Source: Mayfieldus sp963772265
GTDB taxonomy: Bacteria > Actinomycetota > Thermoleophilia > Solirubrobacterales > 70-9
Assembly (NCBI GenBank): GCA_963772265.1
Contig: CAVYWS010000002.1
Coordinates: 372,001-436,000 of the forward strand
DNA: 64,000 bases
Direction: 5' to 3'
Shown here piece after piece: positions 26,749 through 36,137 of this stretch. The position numbers and the translations under genes were made by a program. A model generated the notes under the pieces. That model was not told where the DNA came from. It ran no database searches and saw only the letters and a program-made list of their open reading frames with translations. Each line of letters opens with the position of its first letter. Positions within the stretch are counted from its first letter, which is position 1.

Positions 26749-27959
26749 ATGAAGCGAAGGCGCGCGATTCTACGAGGGAAGCTGCGGCGCACCGGGCAGG
26801 CGGCCGGCGGCGGCGATGAGTTCGTCGAGATCGAGCCTGGCGAGCTGAGCGGGATCTTCGCCGCCCCGGGCTGGCTCCGCGACCTCGGCTTCTCCGCCTG
26901 GCTGCTGGTCGGCGTGGCGGCGGCGCTCGTCGGGAGCGGTCTGGTTCCTTTCGCTGACCCAGACGATCGTGATGCCGGTGCTGACCGCCGGGATCATCGC
27001 CTCGGTTGCCCTGCCCGTCGTCGACTGGCTGAACAAGCGCCGCGTCCCGAGGGGAGCCGGGTGCCGCAATCGTGCTGCTGGGAATCGTCGTGATCGCGGC
27101 TCGGGGTCGGCTTGATCGTCCTGACCGGGATCGCGAGCCAGGCCGACGAGCTCAGCGCCAGACTGCACGACGGCGCCAACCAGATCGAGTCCTGGGCCCG
27201 CGACCTGGGGGTCAAATCGAGCAGCGCCGGGCACGCCAACCAGCAGGCGAGCGCCGGAATCAGCTCCGGCTTCAAGGCGCTGACCCACGGGCTGGTGGGC
27301 GGCCTGGAAAGCTTGCCTCGCTGGCGGTCTTCCTCTCCTTCACCGCCCTCAGCCTGTTCTTCCTGCTCAAGGATGCGCCGGCGATCGGCGGCTTCGTCGA
27401 GCGCCACCTCGGCGTCCCCGTGCCGCTGGCGCGCACGATGCTCAACCGGGTCAGCGGATCCCTGCGCGGCTACTTCGTCGGCGTCACGGCGGTCGCCCTC
27501 TGGAGCGCGGCGATAGTCGGGCTCGGAGCGCTGCTGCTCGGAGTCCCCCTCCCGGGCACGATCGCGGTCGTCACCTTCCTCGGCGGCTACGTCCCATACC
27601 TGGGCGCCTGGACCGCGGGCGCGTTCGCGGTCCTGATCGCGCTCGGCGACCAGGGATCGGGAACGGCGCTGGCGATGGCGGTGATCGTCCTGCTCGCCAA
27701 CGGGGTCCTGCAGCAGCTCGTCCAGCCGGTCGCCTACGGCGCCGCGCTCGGGCTCAATCCCCTCGCGGTGCTGATCGTGACGATCGCAGGTGGCTGCCTG
27801 TTCGGCACTGTCGGGCTCGTCCTCGCGGCGCCGCTCGTCTCCGCCACGGTGAAGATCTCAGCCGATCTCGCCGCCGCTCGGGCCGCCGCCGAGCGCAAGG
27901 AGAAGGAGCCGCCATCAGAGACGGGCCCGTCCGACGCCCCCGAGCCGGGCGTTGCCTGA
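26749..27959 (+). pseudogene. AI-2E family transporter, multiple frameshifts
   Basis: Joined across frames, this is a YdiK/PerM (AI-2E exporter) family protein. Frame-consistent segments are the N-terminus with helix 1 (LGFSAWLLVGVAAALVG), then WFLSLTQTIVMPVLTAGIIA and VALPVVDWLNKRRVPRGAG, then IVLLGIVVIAA, then GLIVLTGIASQADELSARL, and the intact C-terminal half (LSFTALSLFFLLKDAPAIGG, VPLPGTIAVVTFLGGYVPYLG, NPLAVLIVTIAGGCLFGTVG). Breaks are near 26937, 27060, 27100 and 27310. All are single-base shifts and no large piece is missing, so poor consensus is as likely as true decay. Start ATG 26749. Confidence 0.75.
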
Positions 27960-27981
27960 ACCTCCCACCGCTTCGCCGCGG

Positions 27982-28770
27982 TCAGAGCTCGAGCCGCTCG
28001 CCCGGGGCGAGCACGGAGACCTCGACGTCTGGCGCGACGCCGGCGACGGCGCGGGCGAACTCGCGGGGAGGCGCATGCGGGTCGGCGCCACGCTGCGCAC
28101 CGACCGCCACCATCGTCCCCCAGTGGATCGGGATCGCGACTCGCGGCTGGATCAGGGCGACTGCGCGCGCCGCCCGCTCGGGGTCGAGGTGCCCCGCCGG
28201 ACGGTCGGGACCCCAGCCCGAGATCGGCAGGGCCGCAATGTCAACGCGTCCCGACAAGGCGGCCATCTCGGGGAATAGGTCGGTGTCGCCGGCGAAGAAC
28301 AGGCTCGGCGGCCCTTCGAGCAGATAGCCGAGCGCGGGGCGCCGGCGGCCGAACGGGTAGCGGCGGCCGTCGTGCCGCGCCTCGATCGCCTCCACGAAGG
28401 CCCCTCCGACTTCGAAGCGATCGCCCGGCTCCACCTCGATCGCCTCGCGCACTCCTGCGCGGCGCAGGATCCTGGCGCAGCCCCTCGGCGCGACGACTGG
28501 GCAGGCAGCGTCGAGCGCCCGCAGGGAGGGCGGGTCGAGGTGGTCGGCGTGCGGATGCGAGATCAGGATCGCGTTCAGCGAGCCGAGCTCTCGGCTCTCG
28601 GGAAGCGGCACCCGGCGGCGGAGGTGGATGATCCGGCGTCGCAGCAGCGGATCGGTCAGCACCCGCACGCCGCCGAGGTCGACGAGCAGGGTGGAGTGGC
28701 CGATGTAGGTGACGCTTGCGATCCCGGCCAGCGTAGCCGCGCCCAGGGGCCGCGACCGCGCGACGTGCAT
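27982..28770 (-). CDS. UlaG-like metallo-beta-lactamase fold hydrolase
   Basis: A 262-residue zinc hydrolase. The family start SVTYIGHSTLLVDLGGVRVLTDP is followed by the metal motif SHPHADHLD, FFAGDTDLF and IPIHWGTM, as in UlaG/NAPE-PLD-like lactamase relatives. The substrate is unknown. The start ATG 28770 keeps 20 residues before the conserved core. It is divergent from the holin-phosphatase gene, with only 33 bases between, so the promoters must overlap. Confidence 0.82.
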   Translation of the reverse strand: MHVARSRPLGAATLAGIASVTYIGHSTLLVDLGGVRVLTDPLLRRRIIHLRRRVPLPESRELGSLNAILISHPHADHLDPPSLRALDAACPVVAPRGCARILRRAGVREAIEVEPGDRFEVGGAFVEAIEARHDGRRYPFGRRRPALGYLLEGPPSLFFAGDTDLFPEMAALSGRVDIAALPISGWGPDRPAGHLDPERAARAVALIQPRVAIPIHWGTMVAVGAQRGADPHAPPREFARAVAGVAPDVEVSVLAPGERLEL

Positions 28771-28803
28771 TTGCCGCACCGGCGTGGTTGGATGCTCTCG
28801 ACG

Positions 28804-30809
28804 ATGGCCGGGGCCAGGACCGAGCCCGAAGCCGCTGCGACTTCTCCCGCCTACGGCGTGGACGTCGGCTGGCAGCCCGCGAAGCCGCGCCTTAGACCGG
28901 CGCCTTTGCTGCTCTCCTGGCTGGTCGCCGGGGCCTCCGTCTACGTGGCGGCGGCGCTGGTGCCGGGGATCGACCTCAAGGCAGCCGGCGGTGCCTTCCT
29001 GGTCGCCGCCGCGGTCGCATTGCTCAACGCTGTCCTGCCGCCGGTCATCGCCGCGCTGCGGCTGCCCGTTCACGATCCTGCTCGGATTCGTCCTGGTCCT
29101 CCTCGTCGACGCCGGAGCGCTGCTGCTCGCCGACGACCTGCTCTCGGACTTCATCTCGATCGATTCGTTCGGCGACGCGTTGCTCGGCTCGCTGGTCATC
29201 GCCGCGGTCTCGATCGGCATCGCCGCGGTGCTGGGAAGCGACGACGACGACGAGTACACGCTGCGCGTCACCGAGCGCGTGGCGCGACGGCAGGGCGAGC
29301 AGACGCGCACCGACGTCCCGGGAATCCTCTTCCTCGAGATCGACGGGCTCGCCCTGCCGGTTCTGCAGCGGGCGATGAGCAGCGGCAACGCCCCGAACAT
29401 GGCTCGCTGGATCGCCGAGGATGGCTATCTGCTGACCGAGTGGGAGACCGACCTCTCCTCTCAGACCGGGGCCAGCCAGGCGGGGATCCTGCTCGGCTCC
29501 AACGAGGACATCCCCGCCTTCCGCTGGGTCGAGAAGGAGTCGGGGAAGCTGATGGTCTGCTCCTCGCCTCAGGACTGCGCAGAGATCGAGCGACGCCATG
29601 GGACAGGGTCCGGACTGCTCGCGGGCGGCGGCGGCAGTCGCGGCAACCTGCTCTCCGGCGAGGCCGAGGAGGCGATCCTCACCGTCAGCCGCATGGAGGC
29701 GGAGAAGAAGGCCAACCCCGGTTACCGGGCTTTCCTCGCCAACGGGTTCAACGTCAGCCGCGCCTTCGTGCTGTTCGCCTGGGAGGTGCTGTTGGAGCGG
29801 ATCGCCGCCGTGCGCCAGCGCCGCCGCGACGTCCGCCCGCGCGGCAACCGCGGCGGCGTCTACCCGCTGATGCGGGCGGCGATGTGCGTGCTCGTTCGCG
29901 ACCTGGTCGTGTTCGGCGTCCTCACCGACATGATGCGGGGGCGCCCCGCCGTCTACGCGACCTTCGCCAGCTACGACGAGGTCGCGCACCACTCCGGCCT
30001 CGAGCGGGCCGACACGCTGGAGGCGCTGCGCAAGCTCGACCGCCAGTTCGGCCGCATCGAACGCGCCCGCCGCTACGCGCCGAGGCCGTACGAGATCGTC
30101 GTCCTCTCGGACCACGGCCAGACCCAGGGGGCAACCTTCAAGCAGCGCAACGGCTACGGCCTCGACGAACTGGTCGAGCGCTCCCTTGCCGGCGGCGACG
30201 TCGCCGAGTTCGCCGGCGGCGACGAGCAGAGCGCGATGGTCCAGCACTCGATCTCGGAGGCGACCGGGCGCAAGCCCCGCAAGCCGGCCAAGGACGACGT
30301 CTCCGACCGCCAGGTCGTCGTCCTCGGCTCCGGCAACCTCGGGCTCGTCTACCTGATGGAGGAGCGGCGGCGCCTGACCCTGGAGGAGATCGACGGGCGC
30401 CATCCGGACCTGATCCCGGCGCTGCGCGAGCCACCCCCACATCGGCTGGCTGCTGGTGCGCTCCGGGGAGCGGGGGGCGGTCGTGCTCGGGACCGAGGGA
30501 GCCCGCTACCTGGACGGTGACAGAGTCGAGGGAGAGGATCCGCTCGCGCCGTTCTCGCCGACCGCGCCCCGCCACCTGGCCAGGGCGGACGGATTCGAGC
30601 ATGTCGCCGACATCATGGTCGGCAGCTTCTTCGACCCCGAGCTCGACGAGGCCTGCGCGTTCGAGGAGCTGATCTCCTTCCACGGCGGGCTCGGGGGACC
30701 GCAGACGCGCCCGTTCATCCTCCATCCGGAGGGCCTGCCGGTCCCCGAGGAGCCGATAATCGGAGCGGCGGCGGTTCACGGCCTGCTGAGGAGCTGGAGA
30801 AGCCCCTGA
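28804..30809 (+). CDS. Holin-like membrane domain fused to alkaline-phosphatase superfamily domain, frameshifted
   Basis: Joined across two frame breaks (near 29066 and 30433, each an extra C or G in a run), the protein has about 667 residues. It starts with a phage-holin-family region of about four helices (LLSWLVAGASVYVAAALVPG, FLVAAAVALLNAVLPPVIAAL, ILLGFVLVLLVDAGALLLAD). A large extracytoplasmic alkaline-phosphatase superfamily domain follows, with FLEIDGLALPVLQRAM (first metal ligand), SSQTGASQAGIL (Thr/Ser nucleophile), ATFASYDEVAHHSG and VVLSDHGQTQG (metal ligands). It probably hydrolyses or transfers phosphate groups at the outer face. Start ATG 28804. Confidence 0.8.
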
Positions 30810-30875
30810 ATCGGCGCGGCTCCGCCGGCGCCGTGAGATGCGGAGCGCCGACACCGGACAAGGAGGTCCCCAAAA

Positions 30876-31265
30876 ATGGTGCTTGCCGACTACACCTTCG
30901 GGCAGGCGTTGCTGACAGTCCTCGAGATCTTCCTTCTCGTCGCCTGGCTCTGGATTCTGTTCGCCGTGATCGCCGACCTGTTTCGCGATCACGAGATGTC
31001 GGGTTGGGGCAAGGCGGCGTGGGTCCTCTTCCTGATCGTCCTCCCATTCCTGGGCACGCTGATCTACCTGATCGCCCGCGGCGAGGGGATGCGCGAGCGC
31101 TCGATCAAAGAGCAGGCCGAGGCCCGCAAGCATCTTCAGACCTACGTCCGCGAGACCGCCGGCACATCTTCGGCGGACGAGCTGCACAAGCTCAGCGAGC
31201 TGAAGCAGCGCGGCGACATCTCGCAGGCGGAGTTCGACCAGGCCAAGGCCAAGCTTCTGGCCTGA
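30876..31265 (+). CDS. PLDc_N and SHOCT domain membrane protein
   Basis: A 129-residue protein with two membrane helices (ALLTVLEIFLLVAWLWILFAVIADL and AAWVLFLIVLPFLGTLIYLIA) matching the phospholipase-D N-terminal (PLDc_N) helix pair, a coiled linker, and a C-terminal SHOCT motif (DELHKLSELKQRGDISQAEFDQAKAKLL). SHOCT often ends small membrane or oligomerisation proteins; the function is unknown. AAGGAGG lies about 11 bases before ATG 30876. Its TGA is in the same frame as the following CYTH-like gene. Confidence 0.85.
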   Translation: MVLADYTFGQALLTVLEIFLLVAWLWILFAVIADLFRDHEMSGWGKAAWVLFLIVLPFLGTLIYLIARGEGMRERSIKEQAEARKHLQTYVRETAGTSSADELHKLSELKQRGDISQAEFDQAKAKLLA

Positions 31266-31277
31266 GCGGGAGCTCCG

Positions 31278-32042
31278 ATCGACCTCTCCGACCAAGAGCT
31301 TGGGGCTCTGCTCGCCCTCCTCGACGGCGCCGACAGCGCCGAGCTGAAGCTGACCCTGCCGGAGGCCGAGCAGCGCTCGGCGGTGGCGGCGCTCGGGATC
31401 GATCCACTCGAGGCACAGATGCGGCAGGTCTACTTCTTCGACACGCCGGGCCTGGACCTCAACGGCAGCGGCGTCGTCGTGCGGGCCCGCCGGATCCAGG
31501 GCAAGCAGCACGACTCGGTCGTGAAGCTGCGGCCGGTCGTCCCGAACGAGCTGCCCGACGACGTGCGCGGCTCCCAGGACCTGGGTGTCGAGGTGGACGC
31601 GATGCCGGACGGCTACGTCTGCTCAGCGGCGATGAAGCGCCGGCTCGGCTCGCTCGACGTCAACGAGACGGTGTCCGGCCCGCTTCCCCTCAGCGAGCTG
31701 TACTCGCCTGAGCAGCGGGCGTTCTACGCCCGCCACGCCCCGGACGGCATCGGGCTCGACGACCTTGCGACGCTGGGGCCGATCTTCGTCCTCAAGCTGA
31801 AGTTCGCGCCGCCGGAATACGGCCGCAAGCTGGTCGCCGAGATGTGGCTCTACCCGGACGGATCGAGGATTCTCGAGCTGTCGACGAAGTGCAAGCCGTC
31901 GGAGGCATTCCAGGTCGCAGCCGAGACGCGGGCCTTCCTCGCCGCGCAGGGGGTCAACCTCTCCGGCGAGCAGCAGACCAAGACAAAGACTGCGCTTCAG
32001 TACTTCTCCAGCGAGCTTGAGACCGCCCCCGCCGGATCCTGA
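31278..32042 (+). CDS. CYTH-like domain protein, start codon uncertain
   Basis: The fold is suggested by AELKLTL at the start, VYFFDTPGLDLNGSGVVVRARR, and DSVVKLRPV, as in triphosphate-tunnel (CYTH) proteins acting on adenylates or polyphosphates. The first canonical start is GTG 31383, but this would cut off the first strand (SAELKLTLPEAEQRS), which is coding-like and conserved in position. There is no ATG, GTG or TTG between the upstream TGA and 31383. ATC 31278 has GGGAG five bases before it and is my choice; a base error in an ATG is equally possible. The C-terminal half is unlike standard CYTH members. Confidence 0.6.
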   Translation: MDLSDQELGALLALLDGADSAELKLTLPEAEQRSAVAALGIDPLEAQMRQVYFFDTPGLDLNGSGVVVRARRIQGKQHDSVVKLRPVVPNELPDDVRGSQDLGVEVDAMPDGYVCSAAMKRRLGSLDVNETVSGPLPLSELYSPEQRAFYARHAPDGIGLDDLATLGPIFVLKLKFAPPEYGRKLVAEMWLYPDGSRILELSTKCKPSEAFQVAAETRAFLAAQGVNLSGEQQTKTKTALQYFSSELETAPAGS

Positions 32043-32045
32043 GGC

Positions 32046-33437
32046 CTATGGCCGGATCGCGCTGATCCGGCCGTCCTCGACGGCAGCCTCGAGCCCGGCG
32101 TAGTCGCTCTCGTTCTGGTCCGCGTAGGCCTCCGAGAACTCGGCGATCGCACGATCGAAGGCGTCGCCACCGCCCAGGTAGGCGCCGATCCCGACCCGGT
32201 CGCCGGAGCGGGCGTGTGCCCGGGCCAGGGTCCAGGCGCAGATCTCGCCGTAGGTGCCGAGGTCGGTCGGGGCCATGCCCTCGACGTCGATCGAGGCCTT
32301 CCAGTCCCATAGCTGGCGAACGTAGAAGTCCCGCTCCACCCCGTCGATGCCGGTGACGTGGATCCAGCCGAGGGCGAGGTCGCTGGCCGCCTGCATCAGC
32401 CACTGCCCCTCGACCACGCGGCGGCCGTGGTTGGAGAAGCGGCTGTGTCCCGCGAACGGCTCAAGCACCGATGCCTCGGCCTCCTTGACCTGGAGGAAGA
32501 GCGGGTCGCCGTCGTCGCGGCCGAGCAGCAGCACGATCCAGGCCCGCGTCCCTACGCTTCCGACCCCGACCACCTTACGGGCCAGATGGGTGTAGCGGTA
32601 GCTGCCGAGCAGGTGGCGACCGGAGCCCTGAAGGGTCTTGCGATAGGAGCGCAGCAGCGACTCGATCTCCTCCTCGACCAAGGCGGCGTCCTCGGCGGCG
32701 GGCTCCAGCTCCTCGATCGGGACGATCAGCGGCGGGTCGCTGACGATCCGAAGGCCTCCGTTGACCCTGTGCGTGAGCCGCCTCAGAGCCCGCATGCTGT
32801 CCTTCGACTCCGCCTTTGCGATTCCCCGGCGAACCGCTCGCTGGCGCTTGGCGGTGATGCCTTCCTGCCAGTGCGCGAGGACTGACTCGACGTCGAGCCT
32901 CGCGTACCAGACAGCGAGATTCGAGAGCTTCGCGAACTCCCGCATCGCCTCGCGATAGCGGCGCACCGTGGCGACGACGCTGCTGCGGCGGTCGCGGCGG
33001 CGGAAGCCCAGGTCGCGTCCGGCAATCGCGACGCTGGCTGCGAGCCGCTTGACGTCCCACTCCCAGGGCCCGGGCAGCGTCTCGTCGAAGTCGTTGAGGT
33101 CGAAGACGAGCCGGCGGTCGGGGGCGCCGAAGCCTCCGAAGTTGGAGAGGTGCGCGTCGCCGCATAGCTGGACCCTGTAGCCGGAGACGGGCGTGTCCGC
33201 AAGGTCGGAGGCCATCACCGCGGCGGAGCCGCGGAAGAAGGCGAAGGGCGACTCCAGCATCCGCCCGTAGCGGATCGGGACCAGCTCGGCGACCCTGCTC
33301 TCCGCCTGGCGCTCAAGGATCTCGACCGGGTCCGGTCGGTCGCTCGCAGGCTCCCAGTCCGCGTGGCTCGAGCGCTTGACGCGTTCACGGGCCTGCTTGC
33401 CCTTCGCAGCCAGATCCGTCTTCGTCTCGACCCTCAA
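32046..33437 (-). CDS. DUF2252 family protein
   Basis: A 463-residue member of DUF2252, a family with distant kinase-like features. Diagnostic stretches are RMLESPFAFFRGSAAVMASDL, VQLCGDAHLSNFGGFGAPDRRLVFDLNDFDET (catalytic-loop-like HLSNFG and DFDE), PWEWDVKRLAASV and RVVEGQWLMQAASD. The true function is not known. The best start is TTG 33437 with GGAGT upstream; in-frame extension to 33599 lacks family residues. It is convergent with the CYTH gene and divergent from the ABC1 kinase gene. Confidence 0.85.
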   Translation of the reverse strand: MRVETKTDLAAKGKQARERVKRSSHADWEPASDRPDPVEILERQAESRVAELVPIRYGRMLESPFAFFRGSAAVMASDLADTPVSGYRVQLCGDAHLSNFGGFGAPDRRLVFDLNDFDETLPGPWEWDVKRLAASVAIAGRDLGFRRRDRRSSVVATVRRYREAMREFAKLSNLAVWYARLDVESVLAHWQEGITAKRQRAVRRGIAKAESKDSMRALRRLTHRVNGGLRIVSDPPLIVPIEELEPAAEDAALVEEEIESLLRSYRKTLQGSGRHLLGSYRYTHLARKVVGVGSVGTRAWIVLLLGRDDGDPLFLQVKEAEASVLEPFAGHSRFSNHGRRVVEGQWLMQAASDLALGWIHVTGIDGVERDFYVRQLWDWKASIDVEGMAPTDLGTYGEICAWTLARAHARSGDRVGIGAYLGGGDAFDRAIAEFSEAYADQNESDYAGLEAAVEDGRISAIRP

Positions 33438-33493
33438 AACCCAACTCCGTTCGGGCTTTCGTGGCTCTTGGGCCACCCTACTACCCTCTGGCC

Positions 33494-34910
33494 GTGGCCG
33501 AGGACCGCAAGATCCCCAAGGGCAGGATCCGCCGCTCGGCCAAGCTGGGCACGACGCTGGGCGTCCAGGCGACCCGATACGTCGGGACCAGGGCTGCATC
33601 GGTTGCGCGCTCCGAGGAGGGCCGCAAGGAGAAGCTCGAGAACCGCCACCTCGAGGCGGCCCTGAAGCTGATGGGGACGCTGGGCGAGATGAAGGGGGCG
33701 GCGATGAAGCTGGGCCAGATGGCCTCCTTCATCGACACCGAGTTCCTGCCTCCCGAGTACCGCGAGATCTATCAGGAGCAGTTCGCGAAGCTGCGCACCT
33801 CGGCGCCGCCGATGCCCTGGGAGAAGGTCGTCAAGGTGCTCGAGGAGGAGTTCGAGGGCGAGCCGCTCTCGGAGCTGTTCACCGAGATCGAGGAGGAGGC
33901 TTTTGCCGCCGCCTCGATCGGCCAGGTGCACCGGGCCGAGTTGCCGAACGGCGCCCAGGTCGCGGTGAAGATCCAGTACCCGGGCGTCGCCGAGGCGCTC
34001 GAGGCGGACCTTCGCAACATGGGGACGATCGTCCGGCTCTCGAAGGCGATCGCCCCCGGGCTCGACCCGAAGGAGATCGCGACCGAGCTTCGCGAGCGGG
34101 TGCTGGAGGAGCTCGACTACGAGCACGAGGCCCAGGACCAGCGCAGCTTCGCCCGCGCCTACCGCGATCACCCGTTCATCTACGTCCCCGACGTCTACAC
34201 GCGGCTCTCGCGCCGCCGCGTCCTGGTCACCGAGCTTGTCGAGGGCATGGGCTTCGAGCAGGTCAAGGAGCTGCCGCACGAGGACCGCAGCCGCTTCGGC
34301 GAGATCGTCTACCGCTTCGCCTTCGGCTCGATCTACCACCTGCAGCACTTCAATGCCGACACCCACCCCGGCAACTACATCCTGATGCCCGACGACCGCG
34401 TCGCCTTCCTCGACTTCGGGATGACCAAGCGGCTGGACCGCGAGCAGATCGTGCTCGAGCAGCGCGCCGTCGACGCCGCGGCCCACAAGGACCCCGAGCG
34501 GCTGCGCGAAGCCCTGCACGAGCTCGGGTTCATAAAGAACCCCTCGAAGTTCGACGCCGAGCGGCTGATGGAGCACGTGATGGTGGTCGGCGGGTGGTAC
34601 ATGGAGGACCGCGAATACGAGGTCAGCCCGCAGCGGGTGATGAAGGTGATCGAGGTCGACCTCCGACCCGCGCTCGGAGTACTTCGACCTGATGCGGCGC
34701 GAATCGGTCCCCGCCGAGGAACTGATGGGGCGGCGGATGGAGACGGGGGTGCTGGCGGTGCTGGCGCAGCTGCGGGCGAAGCGCAACTGGCACCGGATCA
34801 TGCGCGAGTGGGTCTACGGCGACGCCCCCGAGACCGAGCTCGGCGAGCTCGAATGGGCCTACTTCGAGGAGCGCGGGATCGAGCGGGTTCCCGGCCTGGC
34901 CGGCGGCTGA
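33494..34910 (+). CDS. ABC1/UbiB family atypical kinase, one frameshift
   Basis: A protein of about 471 residues after joining one frame break near 34663 (an extra C in a CC-rich run). Family marks are the N-terminal KxGQ motif (AAMKLGQMASFID), the Ala-rich nucleotide loop (AFAAASIGQVHRAEL), VAVKIQYPG (ATP lysine), LDYEHEAQDQRSF, HADTHPGNY-type catalytic loop (NADTHPGNYILM) and FLDFGMTKRL (DFG). It probably acts on lipid/quinone metabolism as an ATPase or kinase. The second part (EYFDLMRRESVPAEELMGRRMETG) resumes in the next frame. GTG 33494 start, 56 bases from the divergent DUF2252 gene. Confidence 0.85.
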
Positions 34911-34916
34911 CCGCTC

Positions 34917-35666
34917 TCAGAGCTCGGCGAAGAGCCGCGGATCGTTGCTGCAGATCCCGTCGACCCCGAGCTCCGCGAGCTGACGCATCCGGGGCAGCTC
35001 GTCGACGGTCCAGGCAATCAGATCCAGTCCGGCCTCGTGGCAGGCCTCGGCGAGGCCTGCGGTGATCACCGGGTGATAGGCCCAGATCGATGTCACGCCC
35101 AGCTCCGGCGCGCGGCGCCGGGCGAGGCGGGGCAGCGCACGGCGCAGGGAGAGAAGCCCAGCGAGCATCAACGGACGTGCCCACCAGACCGAGCTCCAGT
35201 CGTGGGTGATCCTCGGAACGGTCCAGCCGAGGCGCAGCCCCGGCTCCAGCCGGTGCAGCTCGCGCAGGCTCTCGACCTCCATCGTCGAGATTCCGGCGCG
35301 TTCGATCAGCCCGCGCTCGCGCAGCGCCTCGACCACCTCGTCCTCGCGCCCGGCGATCTTCATGTCGAGGTCGAGTTTGACGCCGTCCAGCGGCGCCGCC
35401 GTGAACGCGTCGAGGCCCTCGCCGAGGGTGAGCGGGTCGCGCCGGCGCGCGTCGCCCCAGTCGTGGGCGATCAGCAGCGGCCCGCCCGGGTCGGCCGCCG
35501 GGCCGGCCGGGGCCCGCTTCCAGTCCCCGACCTCGGCGAAGTCGGAGCGCGGGCGGAGCACGTCGAGCTCGATCTCCTCGGCACCGGCATCGACCGCCGC
35601 CTCGAAGCTCTCGATCGTGTTGCCGGTGCGGATCGCGTCCGCTCCCTTGTGGCCGATCAGGCGCAT
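34917..35666 (-). CDS. Glycerophosphodiester phosphodiesterase family protein
   Basis: A 249-residue GDPD TIM barrel. It starts MRLIGHKGADAIRTGNTIESFEAAVDAGAEEIELDV, matching the HRG/HxGxxxxxPENTxxxF family start with catalytic His and metal Glu/Asp, and LLIAHDW carries the second catalytic His. KLDLDMK and the C-terminal AWTVDELPRMRQLAELGVDGICSNDP are typical. It hydrolyses glycerophosphodiesters to glycerol-3-phosphate and an alcohol. The start ATG 35666 fits the family; a longer in-frame region upstream is unrelated. Confidence 0.88.
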   Translation of the reverse strand: MRLIGHKGADAIRTGNTIESFEAAVDAGAEEIELDVLRPRSDFAEVGDWKRAPAGPAADPGGPLLIAHDWGDARRRDPLTLGEGLDAFTAAPLDGVKLDLDMKIAGREDEVVEALRERGLIERAGISTMEVESLRELHRLEPGLRLGWTVPRITHDWSSVWWARPLMLAGLLSLRRALPRLARRRAPELGVTSIWAYHPVITAGLAEACHEAGLDLIAWTVDELPRMRQLAELGVDGICSNDPRLFAEL

Positions 35667-35718
35667 GGCCCGGCGCAGACTACGCGGCGCTCGCGGGAGT
35701 ACTAGGTTGGGCCCGTCG

Positions 35719-36123
35719 ATGGCTCCGGTGCGCAGAGCAACGACCCTGGCGATGGTGCTGGCGGCCCTCGCCGGCGCCGGCTGCGGGCCCCTGGGTGGAA
35801 AGAGCGACTCCGACCAGGTCAGCGACGCTGTCAACAAGCTGATCGAGGCCCGAAACCAGGGCGACTTCGCCACCGTCTGCGACCTGATCGCCGAGACACA
35901 GCTCGCCAGGTTCAAGGCCGCCGGGACAACCTGCGTCAAGGCGCTGCCGAAGATCGCCCAGAAGGGGTCGACGACGACGATCAGGATCGAGCAGGTGCGG
36001 GTCAGCGGCGACCGCGCGACCGTCGACGCCACCGTCTCCCACAACGCCGGCGCCGGCCGGGCGCAGACGATCCTGCTGGTCAAGGAGGGCGGCGACTGGA
36101 AGGTCGCCCAGGTCGGTTTCTAG
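35719..36123 (+). CDS. Putative lipoprotein with NTF2-like domain
   Basis: A 134-residue secreted protein. The N-terminus has a signal-like hydrophobic region (TTLAMVLAALAGAGCG) ending in a cysteine that could be lipidated, though the lipobox is weak. The mature part (SDQVSDAVNKLIEARNQGDFATVCDLIAE and GDRATVDATVSHNAGAGRAQTILLVKEGGDWKVAQVGF) resembles DUF4878/NTF2-like small lipoproteins. In mycobacteria the lipoprotein LpqT occupies a similar position near prs, but the sequence does not allow that assignment. A TAGGTT -10-like motif lies near 35703. Confidence 0.65.
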   Translation: MAPVRRATTLAMVLAALAGAGCGPLGGKSDSDQVSDAVNKLIEARNQGDFATVCDLIAETQLARFKAAGTTCVKALPKIAQKGSTTTIRIEQVRVSGDRATVDATVSHNAGAGRAQTILLVKEGGDWKVAQVGF

Positions 36124-36137
36124 CGACCGTCTAGAAA
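36117..36137. terminator. Short inverted repeat between convergent genes
   Basis: TTTCTAG and CTAGAAA pair over a seven-base loop, spanning both stop codons of the lipoprotein gene and prs. The stem is weak, so a terminator role is only a suggestion. Confidence 0.3.
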
